A DNA stretch of 64,000 nucleotides from Flaviramulus sp. (GCA_030731745.1 JANQTJ010000040.1:1-64000), one strand, 5' to 3'; shown: positions 35,493 through 45,573, numbered from the stretch's first letter. The notes: generated from the sequence alone by a model not told the origin. Made by a program: numbers and translations.

Positions 35493-36172
35493 CCTTTTCT
35501 TTGCACCACTTCATAAACCTGATTTTCATCACACTTTAATGTTTTACTAGGATATTTTAGTAATAGTGCGTAATCGTGTGTTGCCATTAAAATAGTGTTA
35601 CCGTTTTTATTAATGTCTTGTAATACTTCCATAACTTCAATACTGGTTTGTGGGTCTAGATTTCCAGTCGGTTCATCGGCAAGTATAAGTTTTGGGTTAT
35701 TAAGTAAAGCTCTAGCTATTGCAATGCGTTGTTGTTCACCACCAGAAAGTTCATGAGGGTATTTAAACCCTTTAGTTTTCATATCAACCTTAGTTAAAAC
35801 TTCTTCAATACGGGTATTCATATCGTTTTTGTCTTTCCAGCCTGTTGCCTTTAATACAAAAAGTAAATTATCGTTTATAGTTCGATCGGTAAGCAATTTA
35901 AAATCTTGAAAAACAACTCCTAATTTTCTTCTTAAAAAAGGAATTTCTTTTTCTTTTAAAGTTTTTAAATTAAAATCTACTATGTGTCCTTCACCTTCAG
36001 TTAAAGGTAAATCGCCATACAGAGTTTTCATAAAACTACTTTTTCCTGTTCCAGTTTTTCCAATTAAATAAACAAAATCACCTTTATTAATTTCTACATT
36101 AACGTTTGAAAGTACCAAGCTATCACCCTGATAAATGGCCGCATCTTTTAATTGTAAAATTGGGTTAGACAT
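35489..36172 (-). CDS. ftsE: FtsE-like ABC transporter ATP-binding protein
   Basis: 227-aa ABC ATPase. Walker A GKTGTGKSS, Q-loop VVFQDFKLL, signature LSGGEQQRIAIARAL, Walker B LILADEPTGNLD and the switch histidine in MATHD are intact. The LTDRTINDN segment after the Q-loop is FtsE-like. FtsE with FtsX couples to cell-wall hydrolases at division. No FtsX gene is adjacent; the permease at 48014 is far away and of LolE type. ATG start. Convergent with the last glycosyltransferase. Confidence 0.8.
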   Translation of the reverse strand: MSNPILQLKDAAIYQGDSLVLSNVNVEINKGDFVYLIGKTGTGKSSFMKTLYGDLPLTEGEGHIVDFNLKTLKEKEIPFLRRKLGVVFQDFKLLTDRTINDNLLFVLKATGWKDKNDMNTRIEEVLTKVDMKTKGFKYPHELSGGEQQRIAIARALLNNPKLILADEPTGNLDPQTSIEVMEVLQDINKNGNTILMATHDYALLLKYPSKTLKCDENQVYEVVQRKG

Positions 36173-36334
36173 AAAAATAGATTAATTTTTTAAGTATCGT
36201 AAATGTATTACTAAAAAGTTAAATCTTAAAAGGTAAAGATTAAAACTTTCCTTTGTTTTCTAAACAAAATTAACATTTAATAACTCGGTTTATAATTATA
36301 GCACAATTGTTGCGTTATAGGTTTTAGATTGAAT

Positions 36335-36342
36335 TATCTTTG
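36335..36342 (+). promoter_or_regulatory. -7 promoter box of the TPR protein gene
   Basis: TATCTTTG, perfect TAnnTTTG, 28 bases before the ATG at 36370. An in-frame TTG at 36340 overlaps it and so is not the start. Confidence 0.5.
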
Positions 36343-36369
36343 AATCATCAAATAAAAAACGAATCGTTA

Positions 36370-39300
36370 ATGAGTAATAAAAATTGTTTTTCACTTTTGG
36401 TGGCTTTAATTTTTACATTTCAAATTACAGCCCAACAATCTGCGACTTACACTAGTAATTTAGTAGATTATCAAAAAGCATTATCACTTTATAATAATCA
36501 ACAATATCTTGCAGCTCAGTCCTTATTTGGTAGTATTAAAAAAACTTCTAAAGAAAATATTTTACAATCAGATTGTACTTATTTTATTGCTAATTGTGCT
36601 GTGAGATTAAACCAACAAAATGCTGATCAATTAGTTGAAGATTTTGTAAAAGAATATCCAACAAGCACAAAACGAAATTCTGCTTTTGTAGATGTGGGCG
36701 ATTATTATTTCGAAAACTCAAAGTATGCTTATGCCAGAAAATGGTATGATAAAGTTGATGAGAATGCACTTTCTAAAAGCGAGAAAGATAAATTTTATTT
36801 TAACAATGGTTATTCAGCATTTTCCAGCAAGCAATTTAATGATGCCAAAAAGTATTTAAGTAAAGTTGAAAACTCTCAAGAATTTGGTTCTCAAGCCAAA
36901 TATTTCATGGGCTTTATGGCTTACGAAGGTGATGATTACAATGCAGCTAATGAATATTTTGAACAAGTAAGTGATCAAGAGCGATACAAAGAGAAACTAT
37001 CGTACTACCAAGCAGATTTAAATTTTAAGTTAGGGAATTTTGAAAAAGCTATAGAATTAGCTAAAGCGAGATTAGACACAAGTGATCAAGAAGAAATATC
37101 TGAACTTTCAAAAATTATAGGTGAAAGTTATTTTAATCTTGAAAAATATGCAGAGGCTATTCCTTATCTAAAAGCTTATCAGGGTAAAAAGGAAAAAAGA
37201 GATAAAACTGGCAAATGGAATAATACAGATTATTATCAATTAGGATATGCTTATTATAAGCAGAAAGACTATGAAAAAGCTATTTCTGAGTTTAACAAAA
37301 TAGTGGGTGGAAATAATTCGATAGCTCAAAATGCCTATTATCATTTAGGTGAAAGCTATATTAATTTAGATAAAAAACAAGAAGCTTTAAATGCTTTTAG
37401 AAATGCTTCGGAAATGGATTTTGATTTAAAAATTCAAGAAGATTCATGGTTAAATTACGCGAAAATCAGTTACGAGATAGGAAATCCTTACCAATCTGCA
37501 CCACAGGTTTTAGCTGCTTATTTAGATAAATATCCAAATATAACTTATAAAGAAGAAATTGAAACTCTTTTAATTGATTCTTACATTACTTCTAAAAATT
37601 ATAAAGAAGCACTTAAATTATTAGATAATAAAAAGAGTTTTGAAAACAAAGTTGCTTACCAAAAAGTAGCTTTTTATAGAGGTTTAGAGCTCTATAATGA
37701 AAATAATTATCAAGAAGCCAGATTACTTTTTGAAGCGTCATTAAAAGAACCCAGAGATTCAAATTATACGGCTCGGGCTACTTTTTGGAAAGCTGAAACT
37801 GATTATAATTTAACAAATTATGACGATGCTTTAATTGGTTTAAAACAGTTTCAACAAGAGTCTTCAGTTATTTCAACTCCCGAAATAGAAAATTTAGATT
37901 ATAACTTAGGATACACGTATTTTAAGTTGAAAAATTACGAGCAAGCCATAAATTATTTTAATCAATTTACTTCAAAAAAACGAGAAGATAAGGTTAGATT
38001 GAATGATGCCTATTTACGTTTAGGAGATGGGTATTTTGTTTCAAGTAATTATAAAAATGCTGTAGATGCTTACGATAATGCTTTAAAATTAAACATATTA
38101 GATTCAGATTATCCAGCTTTTCAAAAAGCAATAAGTATTGGTTATAGTGGGCAATCTTCAAAAAAAATAAAAGCTTTAGAACAGTTTATTTCAGACTATC
38201 CTAATTCTAAATTACGAGATGATGCGATGTACGAGCTTGGTAATTCATTTGTTAAAACTAACGAGATTAACAAGGCAGTGGCTATTTATAATCGTTTGAA
38301 TGATGAATATAGAACGAGTCCATTTGTTTCTAAAGCCTTATTAAGACAAGGTTTAGTGTATTATAATAATAATGAAAATGAAAGTGCGTTAAATAAATTT
38401 AAAAAAGTAGCAAGTGACTTTCCTGGATCGACAGAAGCAGTGCAAGCAGTATCAACAGCCAAATTAATTTACATTGATATGGGAAGGGTTGATGATTATG
38501 CTAAATGGGTAAAAACCCTTGATTACGTTGAGGTTACCGATTCTGAATTAGATAATGCTACATATCAAGCTGCTGAAAAACAATATTTAGATAATAATAC
38601 AGATAAAGCAATTAAACAATTTAATGGTTATTTAAATGAGTTTCCAAATGGGTTACATGTTTTACAAGCTCATTTTTATGTTGCTCAATTATATTATAAG
38701 AAAGATTTATTAGAGAATGCAGTGCCTCATTACAAATTTATTGTTGGGGCATCACAAAGTGAATATTCAGAAGAAGCACTTACACGATTATCTCAGTTTT
38801 ACTTAGAAAACAAAAACTGGAATCAGGCTATAGTGTTATTATTAAGATTAGAGACCGAAGCTAATTTTCCTCAAAATGTGGTGTTTGCGCAATCTAATTT
38901 GATGAAAGCTTATTATCAATTAGAAAATTATGATAAAGCGTTTAATTATTCAGATAAGGTTTTGGCGAGCTCAAAAATTGATAATAAAATTAAAAGTGAT
39001 GCGCATGTGATTATTGCACGATCTGCCATAAAAACAGGTGATGAAGCTAAGGCGAAAACAGCTTATAATCAGGTTGAGAAATTTTCAACAGGAGAAACAG
39101 CTGCTGAATCCTTATACTATAATGCTTATTTTAAAAATAAAGAGGGTAAGTTTGAGATTTCTAATCAAACGGTACAAAAATTGGCTAAAGATTATTCTGG
39201 TTACAAGTATTATAGCGCTAAGGGACTAGTACTTATGGCTAAAAATTATGATGCTCTAAAGGATGCATTTCAAGCTACTTATATTTTAGAAAGTGTGATT

Positions 39301-39408
39301 CAAAATTTCTCAGAATTTGATGATTTAGTGCTAGAAGCTACTAATGAATTACGCAGAATTAAAAATGAAGAGGCTAAAACTAATTCATCAATTCAATCAG
39401 AAGATTAA
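36370..39408 (+). CDS. Large secreted tetratricopeptide-repeat protein
   Basis: 1012-aa protein with a signal peptide (MSNKNCFSLLVALIF..., ending TAQ) and then almost nothing but TPR helices. Typical repeat fragments such as YNAANEYFEQV, YEKAISEFNKI, YEQAINYFNQF and YKNAVDAYDNAL recur from about residue 30 to 990. It therefore forms a long superhelical scaffold in the periplasm or at the outer membrane. It is followed after 31 bases by an outer-membrane barrel gene on the same strand, a pairing seen in other flavobacteria, so the two may form one envelope complex. Precise role unknown. ATG start fixed by the upstream -7 box. Confidence 0.88.
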   Translation: MSNKNCFSLLVALIFTFQITAQQSATYTSNLVDYQKALSLYNNQQYLAAQSLFGSIKKTSKENILQSDCTYFIANCAVRLNQQNADQLVEDFVKEYPTSTKRNSAFVDVGDYYFENSKYAYARKWYDKVDENALSKSEKDKFYFNNGYSAFSSKQFNDAKKYLSKVENSQEFGSQAKYFMGFMAYEGDDYNAANEYFEQVSDQERYKEKLSYYQADLNFKLGNFEKAIELAKARLDTSDQEEISELSKIIGESYFNLEKYAEAIPYLKAYQGKKEKRDKTGKWNNTDYYQLGYAYYKQKDYEKAISEFNKIVGGNNSIAQNAYYHLGESYINLDKKQEALNAFRNASEMDFDLKIQEDSWLNYAKISYEIGNPYQSAPQVLAAYLDKYPNITYKEEIETLLIDSYITSKNYKEALKLLDNKKSFENKVAYQKVAFYRGLELYNENNYQEARLLFEASLKEPRDSNYTARATFWKAETDYNLTNYDDALIGLKQFQQESSVISTPEIENLDYNLGYTYFKLKNYEQAINYFNQFTSKKREDKVRLNDAYLRLGDGYFVSSNYKNAVDAYDNALKLNILDSDYPAFQKAISIGYSGQSSKKIKALEQFISDYPNSKLRDDAMYELGNSFVKTNEINKAVAIYNRLNDEYRTSPFVSKALLRQGLVYYNNNENESALNKFKKVASDFPGSTEAVQAVSTAKLIYIDMGRVDDYAKWVKTLDYVEVTDSELDNATYQAAEKQYLDNNTDKAIKQFNGYLNEFPNGLHVLQAHFYVAQLYYKKDLLENAVPHYKFIVGASQSEYSEEALTRLSQFYLENKNWNQAIVLLLRLETEANFPQNVVFAQSNLMKAYYQLENYDKAFNYSDKVLASSKIDNKIKSDAHVIIARSAIKTGDEAKAKTAYNQVEKFSTGETAAESLYYNAYFKNKEGKFEISNQTVQKLAKDYSGYKYYSAKGLVLMAKNYDALKDAFQATYILESVIQNFSEFDDLVLEATNELRRIKNEEAKTNSSIQSED

Positions 39409-39439
39409 AAGTCATCAATTATAAAATAAATCAAAAGAT

Positions 39440-41176
39440 ATGCGAAAGGACATAAAACATATAATACTAGCGATTATCACCTTAAATGTAGCGCTTTCTT
39501 TCTCTCAAGAAAGAAAAAGTGATACTATTAATACAGGGATTATTGATGTAGTAAAACCTTATACGCCAACAATATCAGACGCCTTTAAGGTAAAGGAAAT
39601 TCCATCTTTAAATGATGAAACAACTCAAACTAAAAAATCAATTAAGTATAATATTTTCTCCTTTCCTGTGGCATCTACTTTTACACCTGCAAAAGGAAAG
39701 GCTGCATTGGTAGAAAAGCGAGAACCGGTAAAATTATTTGATAATTATGCTACTTTAGGTGTTGGAACATATACCACAATATTAGGGGAAGTGTATTTAA
39801 ACCATGCAATTAGTAGAAGTGAAAGTGTAGGTGGCTATGTGAGTCATCATTCATCTGCGGGAGGTATTGATGGCATGCAATTTGACGATAGTTTTTCTAA
39901 TTCTAAAATTAATATAAATTATTCATCTCGGTTACGTGATTTGTCATGGAATATAGAAGGTGGTTTTCAACAACAAATGTATAATTGGTATGGGGTTCCA
40001 GAATCTCAAGTATCGGTAGCACAAACTAATAATATAGATGTGAACCATTCATTTTTTGATGCAAATTTTGGAGGTGATATTTCTTTTAAAGACACCTATA
40101 TAAACTCAGGAAGCTTCTTTTTTAGGCGTTTTGGAGATAATCAAGGCTCTGGCGAAAATAGATTTATAGTAAAAGCAAAAGTTGATGTTCCTATTAATGA
40201 TATAGAAATTTCAACAGATTTCAAATTTGATTATTTAGGTGGTACTTTTGATAGAAGTTATTTCTTAAATCAAGAATTAAATTACAGTAATTTTCAAATA
40301 GGCGTATCTCCCACATACGAGTTAAAACAAGACGATTTAACTGTTAACTTAGGGGTATCTGCTTATTTTTTAAATGATAAACAATCAGGCGATAGTAAAT
40401 TTTATATCTATCCAAACATCACAGCTACTTACCGCTTGGTTAATGATGTATTAATTGCTTACGGAGGTATTCAAGGTGATTTAATACAAAATTCATATTA
40501 CGATTTTGCAAACGAAAATCCATTTGTTTCACCAACATTATTTATTTCACCAACAGATCAATTATATAATGCTTTTGTAGGTTTAAAAGGAAAATTGTCT
40601 AGTAACATGAGTTATAACATAAGCGGAAGTTATTTGGCTGATAGAAATAAAGCACTTTTTAAAACAAATATTATTAGAAATTTAGCACCTCAAAACAATT
40701 ATGATTATGGAAATTCCTTCGGAATTGTTTTTGATGATATTGAAACATTTGGTGTAGCGGGAGAAATTAATGTTGATGTAAACAGGAATTTTAAATTAGG
40801 ATTAAAAGCTGAGTATTTTACTTATAATACAGATGATGAGGCTGAAGCTTGGAATTTGCCCGATGTAAAGGGGTCTTTGTTTCTAGATTATCAAATAAAC
40901 GAACAATGGTTTGCTGGTGCTAACTTGTTTTACATTGGAGAACGTAAAGATCAATTAGAGTTAGAAGGAACACTTTTACCAATAGATTTGATAACCAACG
41001 TTACTTTAGATAGTTTTTTTGATGCCAATGCGCATCTAGGATATCATATAAACAATCAACTTTCAATATTTGCAAAAGCAAATAACATAGCTAATAATGC
41101 CTATCAAAAATGGCAAAATTTTCCAGTACAAAGTATTCAGTTTTTGGCAGGAGCTACTTATAAGTTTGATTTTTGA
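39440..41176 (+). CDS. Outer-membrane beta-barrel protein (TonB-receptor-like, plugless)
   Basis: 578-aa protein with a signal peptide (ending LSFSQ), a short Asp/Lys-rich periplasmic segment, and a barrel of alternating-polarity strands. It ends in GATYKFDF, the aromatic C-terminus recognised by the BAM complex. The C-terminal AKANNIANNAYQKW motif is that of TonB-dependent receptor barrels, but no plug domain or TonB box is visible and the length is short for a full receptor. It lies 31 bases after the TPR gene and is ended by a clean hairpin terminator, so the two form one operon. Confidence 0.8.
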   Translation: MRKDIKHIILAIITLNVALSFSQERKSDTINTGIIDVVKPYTPTISDAFKVKEIPSLNDETTQTKKSIKYNIFSFPVASTFTPAKGKAALVEKREPVKLFDNYATLGVGTYTTILGEVYLNHAISRSESVGGYVSHHSSAGGIDGMQFDDSFSNSKININYSSRLRDLSWNIEGGFQQQMYNWYGVPESQVSVAQTNNIDVNHSFFDANFGGDISFKDTYINSGSFFFRRFGDNQGSGENRFIVKAKVDVPINDIEISTDFKFDYLGGTFDRSYFLNQELNYSNFQIGVSPTYELKQDDLTVNLGVSAYFLNDKQSGDSKFYIYPNITATYRLVNDVLIAYGGIQGDLIQNSYYDFANENPFVSPTLFISPTDQLYNAFVGLKGKLSSNMSYNISGSYLADRNKALFKTNIIRNLAPQNNYDYGNSFGIVFDDIETFGVAGEINVDVNRNFKLGLKAEYFTYNTDDEAEAWNLPDVKGSLFLDYQINEQWFAGANLFYIGERKDQLELEGTLLPIDLITNVTLDSFFDANAHLGYHINNQLSIFAKANNIANNAYQKWQNFPVQSIQFLAGATYKFDF

Positions 41177-41225
41177 TTAATCAGTTATTATTAACTTGTT
41201 TCAGAAACTTATCAATTAAATCATC

Positions 41226-41255
41226 AAAAGCGTTCTATTAAGAACGCTTTTTTTA
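41226..41255 (+). terminator. Rho-independent terminator
   Basis: AAAAGCGTTCT and AGAACGCTTTT pair perfectly around an ATTA loop and run into a T tract. It ends the TPR/barrel operon. Confidence 0.88.
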
Positions 41256-41282
41256 TTTTTACAAGAATGAATTAAACAACTC

Positions 41283-42896
41283 ATGAAAAATATCTTAACC
41301 TTTTTTATATTATTAAGTTTTTTGTCTTGTAAAACAAAAGAACGTGTTGATTCTATAGTAATTAATGGAAATGTTTATACTGTTAATAAAGAATTTGAAA
41401 ATGCTGAAGCTTTCGCTATCAAAGATGGCAAGTTTTTAGAAGTTGGAAGTTCTAAAGCTCTTCAAGATAAATATGTGGCCGATACTATTATTGATGCTAA
41501 AGGAAAGACTATTTTACCAGGATTTATAGATGCGCACTGCCATTTTTACAGAATGGGTTTAGGTGAACAAAAGGTGAAATTAGAAGGTACAAAAAGCTTT
41601 GATGAAGTTATCCAAAAGTTAGTTGATTTTCAAAAAGAAAAAAACAGCAGCTTTATCACAGGCAGAGGTTGGGACCAAAATGATTGGGAAGTTAAAGAGT
41701 TCCCAACAAAAGATAAATTAGATTCCATTTTCCCTAATACACCCGTTGCTATTGGCAGAGTAGATGGTCATGCACTTTTAGTAAATCAAGCAGCTATTAA
41801 TTTAACAACTCTTGATGAGAATACACATGTTAATGGCGGTGAAATTTTAAAAGTGAATGGTAAACTTACAGGTGTACTTATAGATGCAGCTATGGGAATT
41901 GTTAGAAATATCATTCCAGAACCAAGTATCCAAGAATCCGTTGCTGCTTTAAAAGATGCTCAAAAAATCTGTTTTGATTTAGGTTTAACAACTGTTGACG
42001 ATGCAGGGTTAAATAGGGAAACTATTGAAATGATTGATAGTTTACAAAAAACAGGTGATTTAACTATGCGTGTTTATGCCATGGTTTCGGCTTCAAAAGA
42101 AAATATCGATTATTATTTAAATAAAGGCATCATTAAAACTGAAAAACTAAATGTACGTTCCTTCAAGTTTTATGGTGATGGCGCTTTAGGGTCTCGAGGT
42201 GCTATGTTACGAGAACCATACTCTGATCAACCTGGGCATTTAGGACTTTTGGTTAATAGTATTGAGACTTTAAATGAAACTGCAGAACGTATTTCAAATT
42301 CTGAATATCAAATGAATACTCACGCTATTGGCGATTCAGCAAATCATGCCGTTTTAAACACATATAAGAGAGTATTGAAAGGTAAACCCAATAGACGATG
42401 GCGTTTAGAACATGCTCAAATTATATCTCCAGAAGATTTTGAACATTTTTCCGACATTATTCCATCCATTCAACCAACACATGCTACCAGCGATATGTAT
42501 TGGGCAGAAAATAGAGTAGGAGCCGAACGTATAAAAGGGGGGTATGCTTTTAAAGATTTATTAAAGGCGTATGGCAAAGTTGCTTTAGGTACCGATTTTC
42601 CAGTAGAAAATGTGAGTCCGTTTTTAACCTTTTATGCCGCAGTAGCGAGACAAGATTTAGACCAATATCCAGAAGGTGGATTTCAAATGGAAAATGCCTT
42701 AAGTAGAGAAGAAACCCTAAAAGGCATGACGATTTGGGCAGCATATTCTAATTTTGAAGAAGATGAAAAAGGCAGTATAGAAGCTGGTAAATTTGCAGAT
42801 TTCATTATTTTGGATAAAGATATTATGGCAGTTGAAGCCTCTGAAATACCCAAAATAAAAGTAATTAATACGTTTGTTGATGGAAAGATAAAATGA
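41283..42896 (+). CDS. Amidohydrolase lipoprotein (YtcJ-like)
   Basis: 537-aa metal-dependent hydrolase, TIM-barrel amidohydrolase superfamily. It carries a lipoprotein signal (lipobox LSC, Cys16) and the composite beta domain with ADTIIDAKGKTILPGFIDAHCHF, where the HxH supplies metal ligands. HALLVNQAA, TTVDDAG, FYGDGALGSRGA and the C-terminal Asp in ALGTDFPVENVSP follow. This pattern is that of YtcJ-like enzymes, whose substrates are mostly unknown amides or imides. The next gene overlaps by ATGA, so the pair is cotranscribed. ATG start. Confidence 0.88.
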   Translation: MKNILTFFILLSFLSCKTKERVDSIVINGNVYTVNKEFENAEAFAIKDGKFLEVGSSKALQDKYVADTIIDAKGKTILPGFIDAHCHFYRMGLGEQKVKLEGTKSFDEVIQKLVDFQKEKNSSFITGRGWDQNDWEVKEFPTKDKLDSIFPNTPVAIGRVDGHALLVNQAAINLTTLDENTHVNGGEILKVNGKLTGVLIDAAMGIVRNIIPEPSIQESVAALKDAQKICFDLGLTTVDDAGLNRETIEMIDSLQKTGDLTMRVYAMVSASKENIDYYLNKGIIKTEKLNVRSFKFYGDGALGSRGAMLREPYSDQPGHLGLLVNSIETLNETAERISNSEYQMNTHAIGDSANHAVLNTYKRVLKGKPNRRWRLEHAQIISPEDFEHFSDIIPSIQPTHATSDMYWAENRVGAERIKGGYAFKDLLKAYGKVALGTDFPVENVSPFLTFYAAVARQDLDQYPEGGFQMENALSREETLKGMTIWAAYSNFEEDEKGSIEAGKFADFIILDKDIMAVEASEIPKIKVINTFVDGKIK

Positions 42897-43321
42897 ATGA
42901 AATTATTAGTATTAAAAACTTATTGTGCATGCTCATTTTTGGGATATCTATAATGTGTTTTTCACAAAATCTATCAATTTTTAAAGATGTTGAAGCTGTT
43001 AAAAAAGCTATTGGAGGTGATTGGAAACTAAAAGGAGAAGCTAAAAATGTTATTTACAGGTTTGGTTTTAATGAAGAGAAAGGATTTGTAGAAGTTCTTG
43101 AAGAGTTAAACTTACCTCCAAAAGCAGAAAAAACCATAGGTAATGAGATTATTATTAATCAACACGCAAATGTTAAAATTAAATATAATGAAGGTGTTTA
43201 TTTTATTGAATTAATATATGATTATGGCAGTATCTCTGAGCAAATATTGGTGTTAAATGATTATAATTTTATTTACGGAAAAGGAGATTCTCAGCATGTG
43301 TTTATAAAAGATAAAAACTAA
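42893..43321 (+). CDS. Hypothetical secreted protein (142 aa)
   Basis: Unrecognised protein with a signal peptide-like N-terminus (NLLCMLIFGISIMCFSQ, residues 9-25) and a small charged mature domain beginning with a DWKLKG-type motif, suggesting a lipocalin-like or similar small beta fold. It overlaps the amidohydrolase stop by the ATGA quartet, so it is translated from the same message. I cannot assign a function; it may assist the amidohydrolase in the envelope. Confidence 0.65.
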   Translation: MNEIISIKNLLCMLIFGISIMCFSQNLSIFKDVEAVKKAIGGDWKLKGEAKNVIYRFGFNEEKGFVEVLEELNLPPKAEKTIGNEIIINQHANVKIKYNEGVYFIELIYDYGSISEQILVLNDYNFIYGKGDSQHVFIKDKN

Positions 43322-43407
43322 ATACTTTGTGATATTCCTACAAAAGCACGAGTCCAATTTCTAATTTCTATTTTTAATAGATTCCTCTTCAGTTACGGAA
43401 TCATAAC

Positions 43408-44103
43408 TTATATTAACCTCGCTAAATAGTCAAAATGCTCACCTTCTAAAACTAATTCACAAGTAAGTCCAACAGTTTCGCAGGCTAATTTTAAAGTTTC
43501 AAAATCCAAATAAAGCCATTTCATTGGGTTTTCTTTTTGGCCTTTGTAACTTAAATAATAATCGAGCTCTCCATAATATTGCGAGTTCATATCCATCCAA
43601 TAACCGCCATCATCATCTTCATACATATATTTAATATCAGATGAATCTATTAAAATTTGTCCGCTGGGTTTTAAAAGATTTTTTAAATGTGTTAAATATT
43701 TAGATACTTGAATAATTTCTTGAAAAACACCAGTACCATTCATCAAAAGTAAAATAGTATCAAAGGTTTCGGTTTCATCTAAAATATTTAAAATTTCGGT
43801 ATGTAATACACCACGTTGCTTAGAAACTTCGATAGAGCCTTTAGAGATGTCAATTGCTTTAACTTCAAAACCTTTTTTCTGCAAAAAGAGACTATGGCTT
43901 CCGGCGCCACAACCCACATCTAAAACCTTGCCTTTACATAGTTTTAAAGCTTTTTGTTCAATTTTAGGCATGTCTTTGAAACTGCGAAATAAATAAGAAA
44001 TTGGTAAATCATCCTCTTCAGAGATATTAGTAGAAGTGATAATATCTTCAGAATAGTTTCCGTTTTGATAATCTAATAAAGCTTTTCCGAATAAATCTTT
44101 CAT
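43408..44103 (-). CDS. Class I SAM-dependent methyltransferase
   Basis: 231-aa cytoplasmic methyltransferase. Motif I is VLDVGCGAGSHSLFL, the acidic end of strand beta2 is VKAIDIS, motif IV lies in TILLLMNGTG and the core ends near the ILIDSSD strand. The N-terminal 45 residues and the C-terminal cap are variable and give no substrate hint. ATG start. Divergent from the YkgJ gene, with a conserved-looking hairpin repeat in between. Confidence 0.85.
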   Translation of the reverse strand: MKDLFGKALLDYQNGNYSEDIITSTNISEEDDLPISYLFRSFKDMPKIEQKALKLCKGKVLDVGCGAGSHSLFLQKKGFEVKAIDISKGSIEVSKQRGVLHTEILNILDETETFDTILLLMNGTGVFQEIIQVSKYLTHLKNLLKPSGQILIDSSDIKYMYEDDDGGYWMDMNSQYYGELDYYLSYKGQKENPMKWLYLDFETLKLACETVGLTCELVLEGEHFDYLARLI

Positions 44104-44111
44104 AAATTGTT

Positions 44112-44132
44112 ATGCTGAACTTGTTTCAGCAT
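44112..44132. repeat. Short hairpin repeat (TGCTGAA...TTCAGCA type)
   Basis: ATGCTGAA (44112-44119), loop CTTGT, TTCAGCAT (44125-44132): an 8-bp perfect hairpin in the divergent space between the methyltransferase and YkgJ genes. From memory, the string TTATGCTGAACTTGTTTCAG is a frequent intergenic repeat in flavobacterial genomes; only one copy is seen in this window. Confidence 0.5.
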
Positions 44133-44158
44133 CTTATATAAAGTACTATTTTTACGCC

Positions 44159-44653
44159 ATGCAAGACATCATAAATAATCTTCCAAAGCTCACCAAAGAT
44201 AAGCATAACGAGAATAAAAAATTCTTCGTTAAGTTAAAAAGCAAACCACCAAAAAATTTGGATTATATAATGCAAGGTTTACACGATGAAGAATTTAGAA
44301 AAACGGATTGTTTAAAATGTGCTAACTGTTGTAAGACTACAGGACCACTTTTTACCGACAAAGATGTTGATAGAATTTCGAAACATTTTAGGATGAAAAC
44401 TAAGCAGTTTGTTAATCAATATTTACGAATTGATGAAGATAATGATTACGTATTACAGAGTGTGCCTTGCACATTTTTAGGCGCTGACAATTACTGTTCA
44501 ATTTACGAGGTTAGGCCAAAAGCGTGTAGAGAATTTCCGCATACAGATAGAAATAAGTTTCAGCAAATTTCAAATTTAACATTGAAAAATGTGGCTATTT
44601 GTCCGGCAGCTTTTAATATTGTCGAAGAAATGAAAAAGAAAATAAAGTTTTAA
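44159..44653 (+). CDS. YkgJ-family cysteine-cluster protein
   Basis: 164-aa cytoplasmic protein with the conserved cysteine cluster CLKCANCCKTTGP, then PCTFLGADNYCSIYEVRPKACREFP and AICPAAF. The cysteines probably bind a metal or iron-sulfur cluster. The family (UPF0153/YkgJ, also zinc/iron-chelating domain) has no firmly proven role. ATG at 44159; short single-gene unit. Confidence 0.9.
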   Translation: MQDIINNLPKLTKDKHNENKKFFVKLKSKPPKNLDYIMQGLHDEEFRKTDCLKCANCCKTTGPLFTDKDVDRISKHFRMKTKQFVNQYLRIDEDNDYVLQSVPCTFLGADNYCSIYEVRPKACREFPHTDRNKFQQISNLTLKNVAICPAAFNIVEEMKKKIKF

Positions 44654-44742
44654 TAGATTCATGATTCCTGACTCTTAGTTCTTTATTCTTACATTATATT
44701 TATCATTAACTTTTTTATTATATTTAAATAAAATTTTATTTA

Positions 44743-45573
44743 ATGGAAACGATATTAAACTATTTTGAAACCATTCCATCTTCCCATCGAAGTATTATTT
44801 TAGTAGGTGGTTTAACTTTTTTTTGGCTTTTAGAAGGCGCTATCCCTTTATTTAAATTTAATTACAAAAAATGGCAACATGCTCTTCCTAATATATTTTT
44901 TACTCTTACAACGGTTGTTATCAATTTTGCTTTAGCTTTTTTATTATTAAAAACAGCAGATTGGGTTGTGGAGAATAATTTTGGTGTTTTAAATTGGTTA
45001 CCCGAGATGAACATTTGGTTATATGGTATTTTAGGTGTTTTTTTAATGGACTTTTTCGGAGCATATTTACCTCATTTTGTTGAGCATAAAATAAAACCAC
45101 TTTGGATGATACATTTGGTGCATCATTCAGATCATAAAGTAGATACCACTACTGCTAATAGGCATCATCCCATAGAGAGTCTTATCCGTTTTACATTTAC
45201 ACTTCTAGGAGTTTTAGTTATTGGTACTCCTATAGCTATTGTTATGTTGTATCAATCCATGTCTTTAGTAGCCACACAATTTACCCATGCTAATATAAAA
45301 ATGTCTAAAAAAATAGATAAAGCTTTAAGCTATGTTTTAGTTTCTCCAGATATGCATAAAGTACATCACCATTATGTTTTACCATACACCGATTCAAACT
45401 ACGGGAATATTTTTTCAGTTTGGGATAGGCTTTTAGGGACTTATATGGAACTTGATAGGGAGCAAATTGTTTATGGGGTAGATGTTTTTCCAGATGAAAA
45501 GGAAAATAGTAACATCAAGGATTTGTTAAAACAGCCTTTTCAAAAATATAAAAAGCCAACAACTTTGGTTTAA
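44743..45573 (+). CDS. Sterol desaturase / fatty acid hydroxylase family protein
   Basis: 276-aa inner-membrane di-iron enzyme with four hydrophobic helices. The histidine boxes are present: PHFVEHK, HLVHHSDH, RHHPIE and KVHHHYV, spaced as in the fatty acid hydroxylase superfamily. It would use oxygen to hydroxylate or desaturate a lipid. Possible substrates include carotenoids, sterol-like lipids, hydroxy fatty acids or alkylglycerols; not decidable. ATG start. Its stop overlaps that of the convergent serine hydrolase by 4 bases. Confidence 0.88.
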   Translation: METILNYFETIPSSHRSIILVGGLTFFWLLEGAIPLFKFNYKKWQHALPNIFFTLTTVVINFALAFLLLKTADWVVENNFGVLNWLPEMNIWLYGILGVFLMDFFGAYLPHFVEHKIKPLWMIHLVHHSDHKVDTTTANRHHPIESLIRFTFTLLGVLVIGTPIAIVMLYQSMSLVATQFTHANIKMSKKIDKALSYVLVSPDMHKVHHHYVLPYTDSNYGNIFSVWDRLLGTYMELDREQIVYGVDVFPDEKENSNIKDLLKQPFQKYKKPTTLV

